Assembly: GCA_002502295.1 (NCBI GenBank)
Contig: DANX01000043.1
Span: forward strand, 1-6,804
Length of the DNA stretch: 6,804 bases
Direction: 5' to 3'
Source of the DNA: Euryarchaeota archaeon UBA561
Lineage (GTDB): Archaea > Thermoplasmatota > Poseidoniia > Poseidoniales > Poseidoniaceae
A model generated the notes under the pieces. It searched no databases. It was not told the origin of the DNA and worked only from the letters and a program-made list of their open reading frames with translations. Each line of letters begins with the position of its first letter. Position 1 is the first letter of the stretch. The translations under genes were made by a program, and so were the position numbers. Of the stretch, positions 5,416 through 6,804 are shown piece after piece.

Positions 5416-6804
5416 ATGATGACAGCAGCAAAGCCGTGCCGCTCCGAGCGCAATGCTGTTGCATTTGCGCTGGTTTGGTTGATGCTCAGCGTGGTTGCAT
5501 CACCGCTTTTCCAGCCTTCTGTGCTGGGCGAAATCAACCCTGTCATGCAGGCCGAAAGCACCTGGCAAGGTCTTGAACAACCTTGGTCTCAATACGCTCG
5601 TACCCCAACACACAACCAAACGGTTCCTGACCACGGCCCAGACGGAGGGCCAGGTATGGGAAGCGTCGACAATGTCACCTCACTGGCCACGCTTGAAAAC
5701 CCGGTGGTAAACTGGCAAGTGTTCAGCGACCAAACGGAAAGCGACGCCTATGGTTCGGTTATTGGAGATTTCTCACAAAGCATTGCGGCAAGTGAAACCG
5801 CCCTGGAACGTTGCGGGGAAGGGACTCTTTTCCCGGTCATAATTTCCAGTGAAATCGTTGATTCAAGTCGCACAAGCTACCTAAACATCGTATCGGGAAA
5901 CGATGCAAAAATAGCATGGCGAGTAAGCCTTGGCAGCACGGAGACCATCCGCTCCACACCCATCATTCACGACATTGACGACGATGGCTTTCCCGAAATC
6001 ATCGTCACCTATGACACTCAGGGGGCATTCAACATCGATGTTTGGTCCCCACGCCTCACCTGCACCGAGGCCAACTGGCAAATTTCGGGCCACAGCAACG
6101 AACTTCTGTGGTCCTACAGCGATTCAGACGTTCGAATCGGCTCACCTTCACCGCACTGGCCAACAGCAAACAGCGACCACCTAGCGATCACTCAGCCACT
6201 TCTGGCTGACTTGGAACTTGATGGAAACCCGGAGGTGGTTGTGGCGGTTGTCGACGACCCAAACAACAACCCGCTGATCAAAGTAAACGCCTACAGCATG
6301 ACAACGTCGCAACCAACCGAGGAAGACTGGAGCGTGTCCCTCGATCGAGGCACACACCCTTCCGACCCCGTCTGGGCCCAATTGGACAGTTCAACCACCT
6401 CGATTGTATTGACCACCATCGATGGCGATTCTGGAAACATGTGGATTTGGAAAATTGACGGAGAGAGCGGGTCGCTTGATTGGGAGCGGGTAGCGGTGCA
6501 GGGCACTGACAGTGATTCAGATTCACCCCGCCTTCGTCTCCCAGGGCCGGTGATTGTGCAACTCGATCAAGACAGTGCTCCGGAGATGATTCTCACGGTT
6601 CCAACCGACGCCAACGGCCGCACATCAGGAAGCGGGGCCCGTTTCATCGGGATGGAACTCACCTCAACCACTGAATTGTTTAATTTCCGAGCACAGAACG
6701 GTTATGCAGATGCCCAACCCTTAGCGTTGGACATCGATGAGGACGGCATCGATGACCGCTTATGTTGGGTGACGTGGTATTCCGAAGAATCCTTCAATTT
6801 CAAT
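5416..6804 (+). CDS. Secreted FG-GAP/VCBS-like beta-propeller protein (3' end outside window)
   Basis: The frame is open from ATG 5416 to the last base, so 463 residues are visible and the C-terminus is missing. A basic N-terminus is followed by a hydrophobic stretch (about 14-32, AVAFALVWLMLSVVASPLF) typical of a Sec signal peptide; there is no lipobox cysteine. The mature part has repeated Asp-rich loops before beta strands: DIDDDGFPEIIV (186-197), DLELDGNPEVVVAV (265-278), QLDQDSAPEMILTV (382-395) and DIDEDGIDD (439-447). These resemble the calcium-binding DxDxDG turns of FG-GAP/VCBS propellers. Trp-rich strands suggest PQQ-like blades as well. Sequons NQT (67-69) and NVT (86-88) could be glycosylated. 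The protein is probably displayed on the cell surface and could serve in adhesion or ligand binding; this is inferred from the fold. An in-frame TGA at 5410 fixes the start at 5416 or 5419, with AGGTGA at 5407-5412. Confidence 0.85.
   Translation, partial: MMTAAKPCRSERNAVAFALVWLMLSVVASPLFQPSVLGEINPVMQAESTWQGLEQPWSQYARTPTHNQTVPDHGPDGGPGMGSVDNVTSLATLENPVVNWQVFSDQTESDAYGSVIGDFSQSIAASETALERCGEGTLFPVIISSEIVDSSRTSYLNIVSGNDAKIAWRVSLGSTETIRSTPIIHDIDDDGFPEIIVTYDTQGAFNIDVWSPRLTCTEANWQISGHSNELLWSYSDSDVRIGSPSPHWPTANSDHLAITQPLLADLELDGNPEVVVAVVDDPNNNPLIKVNAYSMTTSQPTEEDWSVSLDRGTHPSDPVWAQLDSSTTSIVLTTIDGDSGNMWIWKIDGESGSLDWERVAVQGTDSDSDSPRLRLPGPVIVQLDQDSAPEMILTVPTDANGRTSGSGARFIGMELTSTTELFNFRAQNGYADAQPLALDIDEDGIDDRLCWVTWYSEESFNFN

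Noticed and set aside
5334..5576. An 80-codon plus-strand frame overlapping the intergenic region and the secreted protein start
   Set aside because: It overlaps the signal-peptide-coding start of the secreted protein in another frame and has no ribosome site or recognisable content.

Overview
The window looks like ordinary chromosomal DNA from a euryarchaeon, most likely a marine Poseidoniales (Marine Group II) or close relative. The grounds are: an archaeal cluster of RNA polymerase Rpo7, Spt4, ribosomal S24e and ribosomal S27ae; an archaeal-type D-aminoacyl-tRNA deacylase; a COG1326 (HVO_0476-type) zinc-finger protein; Shine-Dalgarno sites built on GGAGGTGA; very tight gene packing; and a secreted Asp-rich beta-propeller protein of the kind common in Poseidoniales. 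The lineage call is from gene content and memory, not from a search.

Layout. (1) 2-103 (+) may be the last codons of an unidentified upstream gene. (2) 118-891 (+) is the zinc-finger protein. (3) It converges with zero spacing on a minus-strand pair: D-aminoacyl-tRNA deacylase (2868-1882), then proline dehydrogenase (start 1869 or 1875, end 892). They are 6 to 12 bp apart and probably co-transcribed. (4) A 75-bp divergent promoter region (2869-2943) separates this pair from an unrecognised plus-strand gene (2944-3894) whose protein shows weak beta-propeller-like periodicity and many histidines. (5) That gene converges with a 1-bp gap on the minus-strand information-processing operon, transcribed 5152 to 3896 in the order rpo7, spt4, rps24e, rps27ae. 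(6) A 263-bp divergent intergenic region (5153-5415) holds the operon's promoter, a perfect 12-bp palindrome and one good TATA-like element. (7) From 5416 to the window end runs a secreted FG-GAP/VCBS-like protein, cut by the window.

Functional picture. The operon supplies the RNA polymerase stalk subunit, an elongation factor and two small-subunit ribosomal proteins. The minus-strand pair covers proline oxidation and D-amino acid proofreading of tRNA. The outer-surface protein is probably involved in binding or adhesion. I see no mobile element, CRISPR array, tRNA or rRNA, and no convincing new defence or biosynthetic system. The observations most worth a second look are the uncharacterised His-rich gene, the palindrome upstream of rpo7, the plus-strand T-rich tract inside rps24e, and the terminator-free convergent gene ends.
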